A DNA stretch of 64,000 nucleotides from Bacteroidia bacterium (lineage in GTDB: Bacteria; Bacteroidota; Bacteroidia; J057; JAIXKT01), in contig JAIXKT010000007.1 of assembly GCA_026932145.1 (NCBI GenBank), forward strand, positions 266,673-330,672, written 5' to 3'. The notes below the pieces were generated by a model. The model was not told the DNA's origin. It made no database searches and saw only the letters and a list, made by a program, of their open reading frames with translations. Position 1 is the first letter of the stretch, and every line of letters starts with the position of its first letter. Made by a program: the position numbers and the translations under genes. Of this stretch, positions 18,870 to 26,979 are shown one piece after another.

Positions 18870-19763
18870 TTAGCGTTGTTTCGAGTAGTAATAATCTTCG
18901 GGATTTATTTTTACACCATTTTTGATTACTTCATAATGTAGGTGCGGGCCGGTGGACCATCCGGTGCTTCCAACCAAGCCAATTAGCTGCCCGCGACTTA
19001 TCGCCTGGCCTACTTTTACTAAACTCTTACTCATGTGGGCATATTTCGTTACAAAACCATAGCCATGATTTATTTCCACCTGAATTCCGTATCCGGTTTC
19101 TGTAATGCCTGAGGTGATAACTTTACCGTCTCCGGTAGCATAGATTTTGTCACCAATATGGGAGTCAAAGTCTATACCGGTATGAAAGAAACCTGCCCCA
19201 AAAAACGGGTCATTTCGGTAGCCAAATCCACTGGAAGTTCTGGTATTTAGCGGTTTTATGGCGGGTATATGGCTTAGTTCATTTGACTTCTCTGGAGCTA
19301 ATTTTTCGATAGTCGAAAAACTATTATGCTGCAACTTTGTTCTATACAGTAACTTATCGCTCAAAATAGCAATTGGGCGAACTTCCGGTAACAGTTTGGT
19401 GTACTTTGCAGACCCCCCAGTACCTCCTTCCCACACATCAGCATCTAAGGGGGTTAAACTTAAGAGCGAACGATAATATCCATTGTCATTATCATGTATT
19501 GTACCCAATCTCTTTTCTAATTCTTTGTACTTTGCAAGTAGCTGGTCATTTTTAGCTACCTTTTGCTGCCAAGCCCATTCCAGATAAATAATCTGTAAAT
19601 CTCCTAACTTCTGCTCTATAAAATAGAGGCCGAAACCAGCTATTACAATAGAAAGTAATGAAACTATCAAAATCCTGTGCTTCAATAATTTAGCATCATA
19701 ACGAGCTGCTCTATATTGAAATGTTTCTGGATTAAGTACGAATTTTCCTTTTTTTGTCCGCAT
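18870..19763 (-). CDS. M23 family (LytM-type) metallopeptidase, membrane-anchored
   Basis: 297 residues. One transmembrane segment (about residues 30-50), then a coiled-coil-like stretch, then a C-terminal M23 domain (about 170-290). Zinc ligands: His and Asp of FFHTGIDFD, and the second His of the GPHLHYEV motif; KYAHMSK is also present. Likely cuts peptidoglycan cross-links or acts as an amidase activator in the periplasm. The topology and coiled coil resemble the Bacteroidota M23 proteins that flank division and envelope genes. Probably co-transcribed with lnt, 31 bp downstream. Confidence 0.92.
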   Translation of the reverse strand: MRTKKGKFVLNPETFQYRAARYDAKLLKHRILIVSLLSIVIAGFGLYFIEQKLGDLQIIYLEWAWQQKVAKNDQLLAKYKELEKRLGTIHDNDNGYYRSLLSLTPLDADVWEGGTGGSAKYTKLLPEVRPIAILSDKLLYRTKLQHNSFSTIEKLAPEKSNELSHIPAIKPLNTRTSSGFGYRNDPFFGAGFFHTGIDFDSHIGDKIYATGDGKVITSGITETGYGIQVEINHGYGFVTKYAHMSKSLVKVGQAISRGQLIGLVGSTGWSTGPHLHYEVIKNGVKINPEDYYYSKQR

Positions 19764-19988
19764 TAGTTCAAGGTGGTTTTTACATTCCCTAATTAATATT
19801 TCAAGGCGCGAAGTTATAACTTATTTTTAATTATCGAGCGTTTTTTTAGTAATTATAATTTCTTTTTTCTTCACAACAATTTATCTCTCAACAAATTAAG
19901 CATACGTATTTCTACCAAAGTTATGAATTTATGAAAATATTCTTAGGTATAAAATAGATGTTTCTGTTAGCTTATTACTGAATACTAC

Positions 19989-20486
19989 TTAGCTCGTATG
20001 GTCTGCAATAATTTTCCATTGTTTTTTGATTTTTTGAAAAATCAGCAGGAAGTGCCCCTGAATTATTTCATTTTTTCGTTCTATTTTCCACTTTCCAATC
20101 ACATAAGCATTATTCGGATTTAGTGGTTTTATTTGATATATCTCAAAATTTAAAGTACCCCGTTTTTCGGGTGAATCATAGTTTTTCTGATAATTATTCA
20201 GTACCGGCTCCCAGCCCCAAGTTAGGCCGGATTTTCCTACAAATACCAATTTATCTGAATGCCAGTAACCTTGCATAAACTCTTCTATTCGCCCTTTATT
20301 CCAATCAGTTTGCTGTTTTTCAAGAACTTGCCTTATTTCTTGTGAATTTTTATCTTGGGCATTTAGGTTTTGAAATTGACATATTAATATTCCCCACAAC
20401 ATAGTAGTCAGTAAGTTCTTAGATGAAATAGACACAAATAGCGTTTGCATAGCAAGAGTCCGGTACAGTAATTTTAAAGTTCTCAT
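19989..20486 (-). CDS. Exported NTF2-like (DUF4440/SnoaL) protein
   Basis: 165 residues from the ATG at 20486. A hydrophobic N-terminal stretch ends near FQNLNAQ, a signal peptide. The mature part is one NTF2-like fold: IRQVLEKQQTDWNKGRIEEFMQGYW, LVFVGKSGLTWGWEPVLNNYQKNY, YVIGKWKIER, then FLLIFQKIKKQWKIIADHTS. Function unknown; family members bind small ligands or act as isomerases. A TATCTTTG promoter element ends 3 nt before this ATG, so the true start could instead be the ATG at 20450. Confidence 0.8.
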   Translation of the reverse strand: MRTLKLLYRTLAMQTLFVSISSKNLLTTMLWGILICQFQNLNAQDKNSQEIRQVLEKQQTDWNKGRIEEFMQGYWHSDKLVFVGKSGLTWGWEPVLNNYQKNYDSPEKRGTLNFEIYQIKPLNPNNAYVIGKWKIERKNEIIQGHFLLIFQKIKKQWKIIADHTS

Positions 20487-20489
20487 AAA

Positions 20490-20497
20490 CAAAGATA
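20490..20497 (-). promoter_or_regulatory. -7 element for the NTF2-like gene
   Basis: Minus-strand TATCTTTG. It covers a TTG start at 20492 and lies directly before the ATG at 20486, implying a leaderless message or use of the ATG at 20450. Confidence 0.45.
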
Positions 20498-20688
20498 TGC
20501 AATTTATTTAGCAGCTTCAATTATACTACAAAAAGCGTAATATAGAAGAGCAGCCTTTTCATCCATAAAAATACATAAACGGATAGATATTCTAAGTAGA
20601 AATCTTTTATTACTTTAATTATCTGGTTATCAGCTATTTTTTTATAAAAAAATAGCTGATATAGTAATATTTTTAGGTAAAAAAGTGT

Positions 20689-20696
20689 TACATTTG
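20689..20696 (+). promoter_or_regulatory. -7 element for the PhoD-like phosphatase
   Basis: TACATTTG, 14 nt before the ATG at 20711. No TTTG at the expected upstream position; the upstream region is very AT-rich. Confidence 0.5.
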
Positions 20697-20710
20697 CCAT
20701 AGAAATTTAT

Positions 20711-22486
20711 ATGAAAAAAGTATTATCATCAGTTATATTTGCTTTGTTTGTAGCAAGTTGTTTGGGTCAGGTTTTGCGGCAAGCACCTTTTGTGGGGGCA
20801 GTTACGGAAAATCAGGCAAGGTTTTATGTGCGCACAAGTCAAGCTACTCCGGTAGTGTTGCTTCTTTCAACAGATTCGGCAGCTTTCTCAAATCCGATTA
20901 CCGTCAATGGAGCTACCATAGCTGCTGACGACTCTTCCGGTATTTTATCCGTTACGGGGCTTTCTCCAAATACCCAATATTTTTATCGAATAAAAATTAA
21001 CGGGACATTTGTGGGTAAAGTTCAATCATTTTGGACGTTTCCGGCACCGGGTACATCCGGCCATTTTACTTTTGCTTATGGTTCTTGCCAAAACGCTCCG
21101 GCTGGACCTGAACCTATTTTTCAGCAGGTCATAAAAGCGAATCCACGCTTTTTTGTTCAATCCGGAGATTGGGGATATCCAGATTCTACGGATAATATGC
21201 CCAATAACAACGATTTCTATGCAGCAGACTTTAATCGGGTGGTAGCAGCCTATCGAGCCCGCTACTCAGGGCCGGATATGGCCGAAATGCGGGAAAAAGT
21301 TCCCGTAGATTATGTTTATGATGACCATGACTTTGTAAACGATAATTCCAGTAAAAACTCATCTTCATACTATCAAGGGCCATACGTAGAAGTTGCTTAT
21401 CCTTCGGGCACCCGCAGAAACGTTATTGATGCCTACACCCGATTTTTTCCCCATTATCCGCTGCCAGATACCTCACAGGGAATATACCACAGCTTTCGCT
21501 ATGGAAATATTGAGTTATTTGTGATAGACAACCGTTCATCCAGAAGCCCTAACTTAGATGCCTTAAACCAATCAAGCAGCACATTTACTTTTTCACCCCC
21601 TCCCGGGCGCACTATGTTAGGTGATATTCAACTTAATTGGCTGAAAAATGCCCTAAGAACTTCCACTGCAACATGGAAATTTATCGTAGGTCAAGTTCCA
21701 TTCAACAAAGGTTACCGCCGTTTGATAGATGCTTTATCTGGAAACACAACGGCGCAAATAATCGGAATTCCGGGGGTCGGCTCGGCTAAATCCTTACTTT
21801 CAGAATACATCGAAAAATGGTCAGGTTTTCCCCAAGAACAGGATTCTATATTGGCATTTATTACTCAAAACAACATTCAGAATGTCGTTTTCTTGTCCAG
21901 TGATGCCCATTCTTCGGCTATGGACGATGGCCGAAATGCCGGCTTAATCGAGATGATGGCCGGTAACTTACATCAAACTAACCTTCGAGAGCCGGCTATG
22001 TTTAGCACACTCGGTACAATTTTACGAACTGACTTAAATATCTGGAACGCCGGCGGGCAGGGAATCGGGAATAGTAATTTTAATGATGCCTACGGAAAAG
22101 TAGAAGTCTTTGGAGATGATTCACTAAGACTTTCGCTGATAGATGACCAAGGCGTAACTTTTGCCAAAATGACCGTTTGCCCCGGTGGCGTTTTATGCCA
22201 AGTTTCTCAAATCGAAAATCAAAAGCTGAATGAACAATTAGCTATATTTCCGAATCCGGCAACGAACAGCATCCGCATCTCATTAGGAGAGCAAAGTAGG
22301 GCAAACACTTCCAAAGGCGGAGAAATTATCATTTCTTCAGTAGTAGGCCAGCGAGTAAGAACCATTTATCTGGAACCCACTAAGAGTGATTATGATATTT
22401 CGATAGCTGATTTGCCGCCCGGCTTATACCTCGTTGAGTTAAACCAAGCTAACAAACTGTTTGCCCGTAGCTTTATCAAGCAGTAA
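20711..22486 (+). CDS. PhoD-like metallophosphatase with T9SS sorting domain
   Basis: 591 residues. Signal peptide, then an N-terminal fibronectin/PhoD_N-like domain (about 22-115: APFVGAVTENQARFYVRTS). The metallophosphatase domain (about 120-440) shows YGSCQN, QSGDWGYPDS, VYDDHDFVNDN, VIDNRSSR and FLSSDAHSSA, in the order typical of alkaline phosphatase D. Mature C-terminus: a T9SS type A domain beginning LAIFPNPATNS and ending GLYLVELN..RSFIKQ. It should be a secreted or surface phosphomonoesterase or phosphodiesterase for phosphate scavenging. I cannot tell whether it is Pho-regulated. Confidence 0.93.
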   Translation: MKKVLSSVIFALFVASCLGQVLRQAPFVGAVTENQARFYVRTSQATPVVLLLSTDSAAFSNPITVNGATIAADDSSGILSVTGLSPNTQYFYRIKINGTFVGKVQSFWTFPAPGTSGHFTFAYGSCQNAPAGPEPIFQQVIKANPRFFVQSGDWGYPDSTDNMPNNNDFYAADFNRVVAAYRARYSGPDMAEMREKVPVDYVYDDHDFVNDNSSKNSSSYYQGPYVEVAYPSGTRRNVIDAYTRFFPHYPLPDTSQGIYHSFRYGNIELFVIDNRSSRSPNLDALNQSSSTFTFSPPPGRTMLGDIQLNWLKNALRTSTATWKFIVGQVPFNKGYRRLIDALSGNTTAQIIGIPGVGSAKSLLSEYIEKWSGFPQEQDSILAFITQNNIQNVVFLSSDAHSSAMDDGRNAGLIEMMAGNLHQTNLREPAMFSTLGTILRTDLNIWNAGGQGIGNSNFNDAYGKVEVFGDDSLRLSLIDDQGVTFAKMTVCPGGVLCQVSQIENQKLNEQLAIFPNPATNSIRISLGEQSRANTSKGGEIIISSVVGQRVRTIYLEPTKSDYDISIADLPPGLYLVELNQANKLFARSFIKQ

Positions 22487-22547
22487 ATTACCGGCATATA
22501 TCAATCAAAATCATCTCTTTCTTTCGGAACTCCGACATTCTATTTTT

Positions 22548-22594
22548 AATAAACATAAGAGGCTGTCTTTTTCGGGCAGCCTCTTGTGTTTATT
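22548..22594. terminator. Long hairpin, probably a bidirectional terminator
   Basis: An 18-bp stem (22548-22565 with 22577-22594, one G-T pair) with an 11-nt loop. It separates two convergent genes. The U-tract is poor, but the arms are A/T at their ends. It shares the AAGAGGCT/AGCCTCTT core with the hairpin at 38970-39020. Confidence 0.75.
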
Positions 22595-22645
22595 AAATTA
22601 GACTTATATGAAATTAGGCTTATTTTCTATGAAATTTAAGTCTTT

Positions 22646-23047
22646 TTATTCAGACTTTGAATCTGTATTGGGATTTTTTCCTTCTAATTCGGCTAACTTA
22701 CTTCTAAGCAGTTCGTTTTCTGCCTGCATCTTTTCAAGTTTTTGCTGAATTTCAGATAGCGTTTCATCTACTCCATAATAATTACAAATAGAAATATGCT
22801 CTACACGAATTTCTACCTTTTTTTTATGGGAAGATAAGTTGTTATTGAGAAAATCTTCAGGTAAAAAATCTGCCAAAGAGAGATTTAACTTTTGAACGAT
22901 TTTTAACAGAAGTTCAAGGTCTATGCTTACTTCATTTCGCTCTAAACGCCCATAAGTAGAAGAAGATACACCAATGAAGTCGGCAAACTCTGCCTGACTC
23001 ATTCGTGTATCTTCCCTACATTGATGTAACTTAGCACCCAATTTCAC
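22646..23047 (-). CDS. XRE-family helix-turn-helix regulator with C-terminal coiled coil
   Basis: 133 residues. HTH_3 domain at residues 8-62: CREDTRMSQAEFADFIGVSSSTYGRLERNEVSI. The C-terminal 35 residues (LSEIQQKLEKMQAENELLRSKLAELEG) form a leucine-zipper-like coiled coil, which should dimerise it. Compact size and lack of a ligand domain suggest a housekeeping or stress repressor. No toxin partner is adjacent, so I do not call it an antitoxin. Target unknown. Confidence 0.87.
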   Translation of the reverse strand: MKLGAKLHQCREDTRMSQAEFADFIGVSSSTYGRLERNEVSIDLELLLKIVQKLNLSLADFLPEDFLNNNLSSHKKKVEIRVEHISICNYYGVDETLSEIQQKLEKMQAENELLRSKLAELEGKNPNTDSKSE

Positions 23048-23111
23048 ACAAACTAATTCATTATTGGTTGGAAAATAGGTGTGTATTTTGTTCGGATAAT
23101 TTCCTCAAAAA

Positions 23112-24068
23112 TTAAAGTACAGGCTTCCAACTCCACTCAGAGCAAGCATTCTGGGTTTGGACATCTGTAGCCACAGTGGGATAAGCTACATAACCACTTA
23201 CTTGCTCTACTTTTAAGCTATTATTAACTCCGGCTGGGTGCACAAAAGATTTTGAACTATTTCCGCTAATGGTTCCTTGCAGCACACCATTCACATAAAA
23301 CCGATAAGGATTACTCGAAGTGATAGTTACAGTAGTTTTTGCTGTAGCGTTTCTGGCACAATCTTGGGGATTTTTGAGGGTAAATGATTTATTCGCATAA
23401 CGGGTGTCCGTTCCATTAGATACTGCTAATTTTACATTTACTTTTAGTTCCGGTAAATTTGCCGCTCCCGAATTACTTGGCCATTGAACATTAAACCCGG
23501 CATCCTTAGTAGTAGCTGAGTAAGGGGTAAAAGGATCATAAGCACTATTTTCAAAATTTAAAGTCCAATTGTAGCTGGTTGCACCCGTTGAGCTGTTTGT
23601 AAGCGTTAAAGCTAGGGGAGCAATACCGCTTGTTGTATTCATCCAAAAATCAGCAACTAACGGGCCTAACGGGCCGGGATTTTTGAGGGTAAATGATTTA
23701 CTCACATAACGGGTGTCCGTTCCATTAGATACTGTTAATTTTACATTTACTTTTAGTTCCGGTAAATTTGCCGCTCCCGGATTACTTGGCCATTGAACAT
23801 AAAACCCGGCATCCTTAGTAGTAGCTGAGTAAGGGGTAGAAGGATCATAAGCACTATTTTCAAAATTCAAAGTCCAGAGGTAGCTGGTTGCACCCGTTGA
23901 GGTGTTTGTAAGCCCTAAATATGCGGTAGCAATACCGCTTGTCGTAGCCATCACAAAATCAGCAACTAACGGGTTATTGTTATTGCTGGGGGGTTGATCT
24001 TTATCCTTTTTACAAGAAATTACAAAAAGGAAAGCGCTCATGAGCATGATTAATTGAATTCTTTTCAT
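23112..24068 (-). CDS. Lipoprotein with two near-identical PKD-like domains
   Basis: 318 residues from the ATG at 24068; this start gives a proper lipoprotein signal (lipobox FVISC). The longer frame adds 23 residues with a Phe run encoded by a poly-T tract and has no support. After an Asn/Pro linker come two tandem 103-residue PKD-like domains, each with VADF..TTSGIA, LTNxSTGATSYxWTLNFENS and KVNVKLxVSNGTDTRY. A C-terminal domain of about 75 residues follows (TKTTVTITSSNPYRFYVNGVLQGTISG). Probably surface-exposed binding. Function unknown. Confidence 0.82.
   Translation of the reverse strand: MKRIQLIMLMSAFLFVISCKKDKDQPPSNNNNPLVADFVMATTSGIATAYLGLTNTSTGATSYLWTLNFENSAYDPSTPYSATTKDAGFYVQWPSNPGAANLPELKVNVKLTVSNGTDTRYVSKSFTLKNPGPLGPLVADFWMNTTSGIAPLALTLTNSSTGATSYNWTLNFENSAYDPFTPYSATTKDAGFNVQWPSNSGAANLPELKVNVKLAVSNGTDTRYANKSFTLKNPQDCARNATAKTTVTITSSNPYRFYVNGVLQGTISGNSSKSFVHPAGVNNSLKVEQVSGYVAYPTVATDVQTQNACSEWSWKPVL
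23367..23984 (-). repeat. Two 309-bp direct repeats within the PKD lipoprotein
   Basis: The segment starting at 23367 recurs at 23676 with few differences, a period of 309 bp (103 codons). High nucleotide identity suggests recent duplication or gene conversion. Confidence 0.9.
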
Positions 24069-24091
24069 TGTGTTGAATTTATTCCACAAAG

Positions 24092-24106
24092 AAAAAAAAA
24101 AAAAAA
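24092..24106. repeat. Homopolymer run of 15 A (15 T on the coding strand)
   Basis: A mononucleotide run that lies 24-38 nt upstream of the chosen start of the PKD lipoprotein, in its likely promoter or leader. Runs of this length are prone to slippage. Confidence 0.85.
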
Positions 24107-24219
24107 TACGATACAACTCTTTTTTGGTATCTTTCAACCCATTTTTGGGTTAAAAAATACCAAAATCATGAGAATCCTCCCCTATTTTTACAGTAATAGA
24201 TTTACTGCCCAAATCTATG

Positions 24220-24975
24220 TTATTCTTTTACTTTAATTACCCTAACTTTCCAGTCATCAGGGCCTTCTGCTAAGTATTCCCACCGAAAAGGTTCTTTACT
24301 CTCGGCTTTCATTTGATAATAAAGCGGTTTGGGGTCATGGTCATTGATAAACTCAAAGGCTTCTCCGGCTTTAATTTCGTCAAATGCTTGATAAAACATT
24401 TCATGTCTATCTGCTGGGGAGTAGGGGCGGATGTCAAAAGATTTAACGACAGCATAGCCATCGTCTCCCAGCCCGCTATCGCCTTTTTTGGTGATATGGA
24501 TGATAAATTCTCCTGGGACTTCTTTTTTGTATTCCCAAGTGTGTTTGTTTTTGAATTTTTCATCAAAAATTGCATGGATTTCTGTTGGTTCGGTATCCGC
24601 TATTAATGCCATTTTATCTTCTTTAAGCATCATACTGTAGCGATGAAAAACAACTTGTTTCCATTCTTTTTTGTCAATTTTTCTCAAATCTAATAATGTG
24701 GAAACTTCACTCATATCTCGTTTTTGGGATTCACTTTCACGAGTTACTTGAACTTTCCATTCTCTATTATCTTTGTTTAGGTATTTCCAGCCTACCACAT
24801 TGCCATGAATTGAGCAAAATTCATAATACAGTGGAATCGGGTCATGGTCATTGATAAACACAAAGCTATCATTGACAGGTAGTTCGGTAAACATTTTGAG
24901 CAATAATTCGTGTCTTTTAATGGGAATTAAAACTCTAACGTCAAATTCTCCATTCTTATTTAATACTCCTTCCAT
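24220..24975 (-). CDS. Multi-domain DUF2249 protein
   Basis: 251 residues, no signal. Two clear DUF2249 domains: residues about 12-80 (FDVRVLIPIKRHELL, FVFINDHDPIPLYYEF, WKYLNKDNREWKVQV) and about 180-250 (FDIRPYSPADRHEMF, FEFINDHDPKPLYYQM, WEYLAEGPDDWKVRV). The middle section (about 90-165) keeps the same strand pattern but lacks the NDHDP loop, so it may be a degenerate third copy. DUF2249 proteins often occur with nitric-oxide, nitrite or hemerythrin genes. It has a full promoter and stands alone. Confidence 0.85.
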   Translation of the reverse strand: MEGVLNKNGEFDVRVLIPIKRHELLLKMFTELPVNDSFVFINDHDPIPLYYEFCSIHGNVVGWKYLNKDNREWKVQVTRESESQKRDMSEVSTLLDLRKIDKKEWKQVVFHRYSMMLKEDKMALIADTEPTEIHAIFDEKFKNKHTWEYKKEVPGEFIIHITKKGDSGLGDDGYAVVKSFDIRPYSPADRHEMFYQAFDEIKAGEAFEFINDHDPKPLYYQMKAESKEPFRWEYLAEGPDDWKVRVIKVKE

Positions 24976-25011
24976 AGTTATTGTTTTTGTAGTTATTGGT
25001 TATATTTTTCA

Positions 25012-25043
25012 CAAAAGTATTTAGGATAAGGATTAAAAGCAAA
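25012..25043 (-). promoter_or_regulatory. Complete promoter for the DUF2249 gene
   Basis: On the minus strand: TTTG (25043-25040), a 20-bp spacer, then TACTTTTG (25019-25012). About 32 nt of leader before the ATG at 24975. Confidence 0.7.
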
Positions 25044-25249
25044 GAGAAACTTTTATTTAGTCTAAGTTTATTTTTAAATAATTGAATTAAGTATAAAACG
25101 AATTATGAATCAGTTAGTTATGTAAATTAACTTCTGGGAAAGTGTGATTTGGGGGTATTTGGATTTTTGTTTATCATTATTTAAGAAAAATTTTTTATAT
25201 TGATTTTAAGTAGATTATATGAATTTTATTATTTTTTTGTATTTTTTAG

Positions 25250-25279
25250 TTGGTTGGGATAAATTTTGGAGTATCTTTG
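25250..25279 (+). promoter_or_regulatory. Promoter of tRNA-Asp
   Basis: TTG at 25250-25252, a 19-bp spacer, then TATCTTTG at 25272-25279. It sits 12 bp before the tRNA, as expected. Confidence 0.75.
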
Positions 25280-25291
25280 CAACTCGAAAAC

Positions 25292-25365
25292 GGTCTGGTC
25301 GTTCAGTTGGTTAGGATGCCGCCCTGTCACGGCGGAGATCACGGGTTCGAGTCCCGTCCGGACCG
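25292..25365 (+). tRNA. tRNA-Asp (GTC)
   Basis: 74 nt including the discriminator G. Acceptor stem GGTCTGG pairs with CCGGACC with one G-U. The anticodon arm is CCGCC-CTGTCAC-GGCGG, so the anticodon is GTC (Asp). The T-arm contains GGTTCGA. CCA is not encoded. It is followed directly by a strong terminator. No attachment-site repeat is seen. Confidence 0.97.
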
Positions 25366-25366
25366 C

Positions 25367-25393
25367 AAGCCTTCTTCTTAGAAGGCTTTTTTT
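25367..25393 (+). terminator. Rho-independent terminator of tRNA-Asp
   Basis: A perfect 9-bp stem AAGCCTTCT/AGAAGGCTT with a 4-nt loop followed by a T run. Confidence 0.92.
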
Positions 25394-25405
25394 GTGGTTA
25401 TTTCT

Positions 25406-26047
25406 ATGAATACTCTAAGCCTTTCTGAAATAGATTTAATCCGCTACTTTCCAGCTATTTCTGATTATCAGCAAGAATTATTGGTTCAATTTGCCCAAGA
25501 AATAATCTTTTGGAATAGTCAAATCAACTTGATTTCTCGAAATGATATTTCTCATTTATGGGAAAGGCATTTGTTTCATTCGCTGGCTATTCATCATTTT
25601 GCGACTTTTGAAGATGGTACAACCGCCATTGACGTTGGTACCGGTGGCGGATTCCCGGGAATACCTTTAGCTATCATGAACCCAAATGTTCATTTTACTT
25701 TGTTAGATTCAATAGGTAAAAAAATCAATACTTTAACCAAAATAGCTGCATCTCTTAAGTTAGATAACGTTACCACAATACAAGAACGTATTGAAAATCA
25801 TAATCTTAAATATGACTACGTGGTAGGTCGAGCTGTTACTGATTTGAATCTTTTTTATGCGGATGTGAAGCATTGTATAGCTCGGAGATCCGACAAAAAG
25901 GTTTCCGGAGCCGGAATTTGGTATCTTAGAGGGCCTGATATTGTTAGCCCTAAAAAAATAGCTGCTAAAATATTCCCTTTAAACCAATTATATCCACAGA
26001 TTTTTTTTGAAACAAAATTACTTGTTTATATTCCAACCTATATCTAA
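25406..26047 (+). CDS. rsmG: 16S rRNA (guanine-N7) methyltransferase RsmG
   Basis: SAM-dependent methylation of G527 of 16S rRNA. 213 residues from the ATG at 25406; the in-frame GTG at 25394 abuts the tRNA terminator and adds only three residues. Motif I is AIDVGTGGGFPGIPLAI. Upstream FWNSQINLISRND, LWERHLFHSL, and YVVGRAV further on are typical of the family (GidB). C-terminus ends near LLVYIPTYI, about normal. Followed 18 bp later by nuoA. Confidence 0.94.
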   Translation: MNTLSLSEIDLIRYFPAISDYQQELLVQFAQEIIFWNSQINLISRNDISHLWERHLFHSLAIHHFATFEDGTTAIDVGTGGGFPGIPLAIMNPNVHFTLLDSIGKKINTLTKIAASLKLDNVTTIQERIENHNLKYDYVVGRAVTDLNLFYADVKHCIARRSDKKVSGAGIWYLRGPDIVSPKKIAAKIFPLNQLYPQIFFETKLLVYIPTYI

Positions 26048-26065
26048 TTTTGGCCCCGAAGCGAT

Positions 26066-26422
26066 ATGATACAAGAATATATACCGATTTTTATTTTATT
26101 GGGGCTTGCTTTAGTGCTATCGGGAGCGTTAGTAGCCTTATCTGTTTTATTAGGGCCAAAACGACCGGATAAAATTAAAGATATGCCCTACGAAAGTGGT
26201 ATGGATCCGGTTGGTACAGCCAGAGATAGGTTTGCGATTAAGTTTTATTTAGTGGCAATGCTCTTCATTTTGTTTGATATAGAAGTTGTGTTTATGTATC
26301 CTTGGGCAGTACAATACAAGCAATTAGGTCTTTTTGCGTTTGTGGAGATGCTGGTGTTTGTGGCAATACTCTTTGTGGGTTATATTTACGTTATCAAGAA
26401 ACACGGGCTTCGTTGGGATTGA
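26066..26422 (+). CDS. nuoA: NADH-quinone oxidoreductase subunit A
   Basis: 118 residues with three transmembrane segments. The conserved loop between helices 1 and 2, [49 protein letters not shown], is complete, including the ESG motif and the FDIE motif of the membrane arm of complex I. It is 53 bp upstream of nuoB. Neighbouring nuo genes beyond nuoB are absent, which is unusual because nuoA-N are commonly contiguous. Confidence 0.95.
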   Translation: MIQEYIPIFILLGLALVLSGALVALSVLLGPKRPDKIKDMPYESGMDPVGTARDRFAIKFYLVAMLFILFDIEVVFMYPWAVQYKQLGLFAFVEMLVFVAILFVGYIYVIKKHGLRWD

Positions 26423-26475
26423 GTACTATTATTGAGTTCAATTTTTGTTAAAGATTATTTTATTATTGATGCGAA

Positions 26476-26958
26476 ATGGGAATTGAGAAGGCATTAGCGG
26501 CGAATGGGTTCATACTTTCTACTATGGATGCATTGGTTAATTGGGGACGGACTAATTCACTTTGGCCGATGCCTATGGGTTTAGCTTGTTGTGCTATCGA
26601 GATGATGGCATTTGCGGGTCCTAAATTTGATGTGGCACGTTTTGGGAGTGAGCGTTTTAGTTTTTCTCCCCGTCAAGCAGACGTTATGATAGTTGCCGGC
26701 TGGTGTTCATATAAGATGGCTCATGCGGTAAAACGGATTTGGGATCAGATGCCTGACCCCAAATGGTGCATTGCTATGGGAGCTTGCGCCTCTACTGGCG
26801 GAATGCACCGCGTTTATGGCGTAGTTCAAGGAATAGACACCTTCCTGCCGGTTGATGTGTATATCCCAGGATGCCCGCCACGCCCAGAAACAGTTCTGCA
26901 CGCCTTAATCACATTGCAGGAAAAAGTCCGCAAAGAACACTCTATCGCCCAAGAATAA
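26476..26958 (+). CDS. nuoB: NADH-quinone oxidoreductase subunit B
   Basis: 160 residues. Carries the N2 iron-sulfur cluster next to the quinone site of complex I. Cluster ligands visible: C38 and C39 (GLACCAIEM), C104 (GACASTGG) and C133 (PGCPPRPE). [11 protein letters not shown] and ADVMIVAGW are conserved. The next gene starts 21 bp after the stop but is not nuoC, so the usual operon is interrupted here. Confidence 0.96.
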   Translation: MGIEKALAANGFILSTMDALVNWGRTNSLWPMPMGLACCAIEMMAFAGPKFDVARFGSERFSFSPRQADVMIVAGWCSYKMAHAVKRIWDQMPDPKWCIAMGACASTGGMHRVYGVVQGIDTFLPVDVYIPGCPPRPETVLHALITLQEKVRKEHSIAQE

Positions 26959-26979
26959 GCTACTATTCATGCTATAGTA

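Larger units (their letters stand above)
24976..25291. other. Divergent AT-rich intergenic region
   Basis: Holds the promoter of the DUF2249 gene (minus) and of tRNA-Asp (plus). The 200 bp between them is almost pure A/T. I see no other gene, hairpin or repeat in it. Confidence 0.7.

Noticed and set aside
22646-23047. XRE gene as antitoxin
   Set aside because: No toxin-like gene is adjacent; the next gene is a lipoprotein.
25292-25365. tRNA-Asp as an integration site
   Set aside because: No repeat of its 3' end, integrase or foreign gene block is seen nearby; rsmG follows directly.
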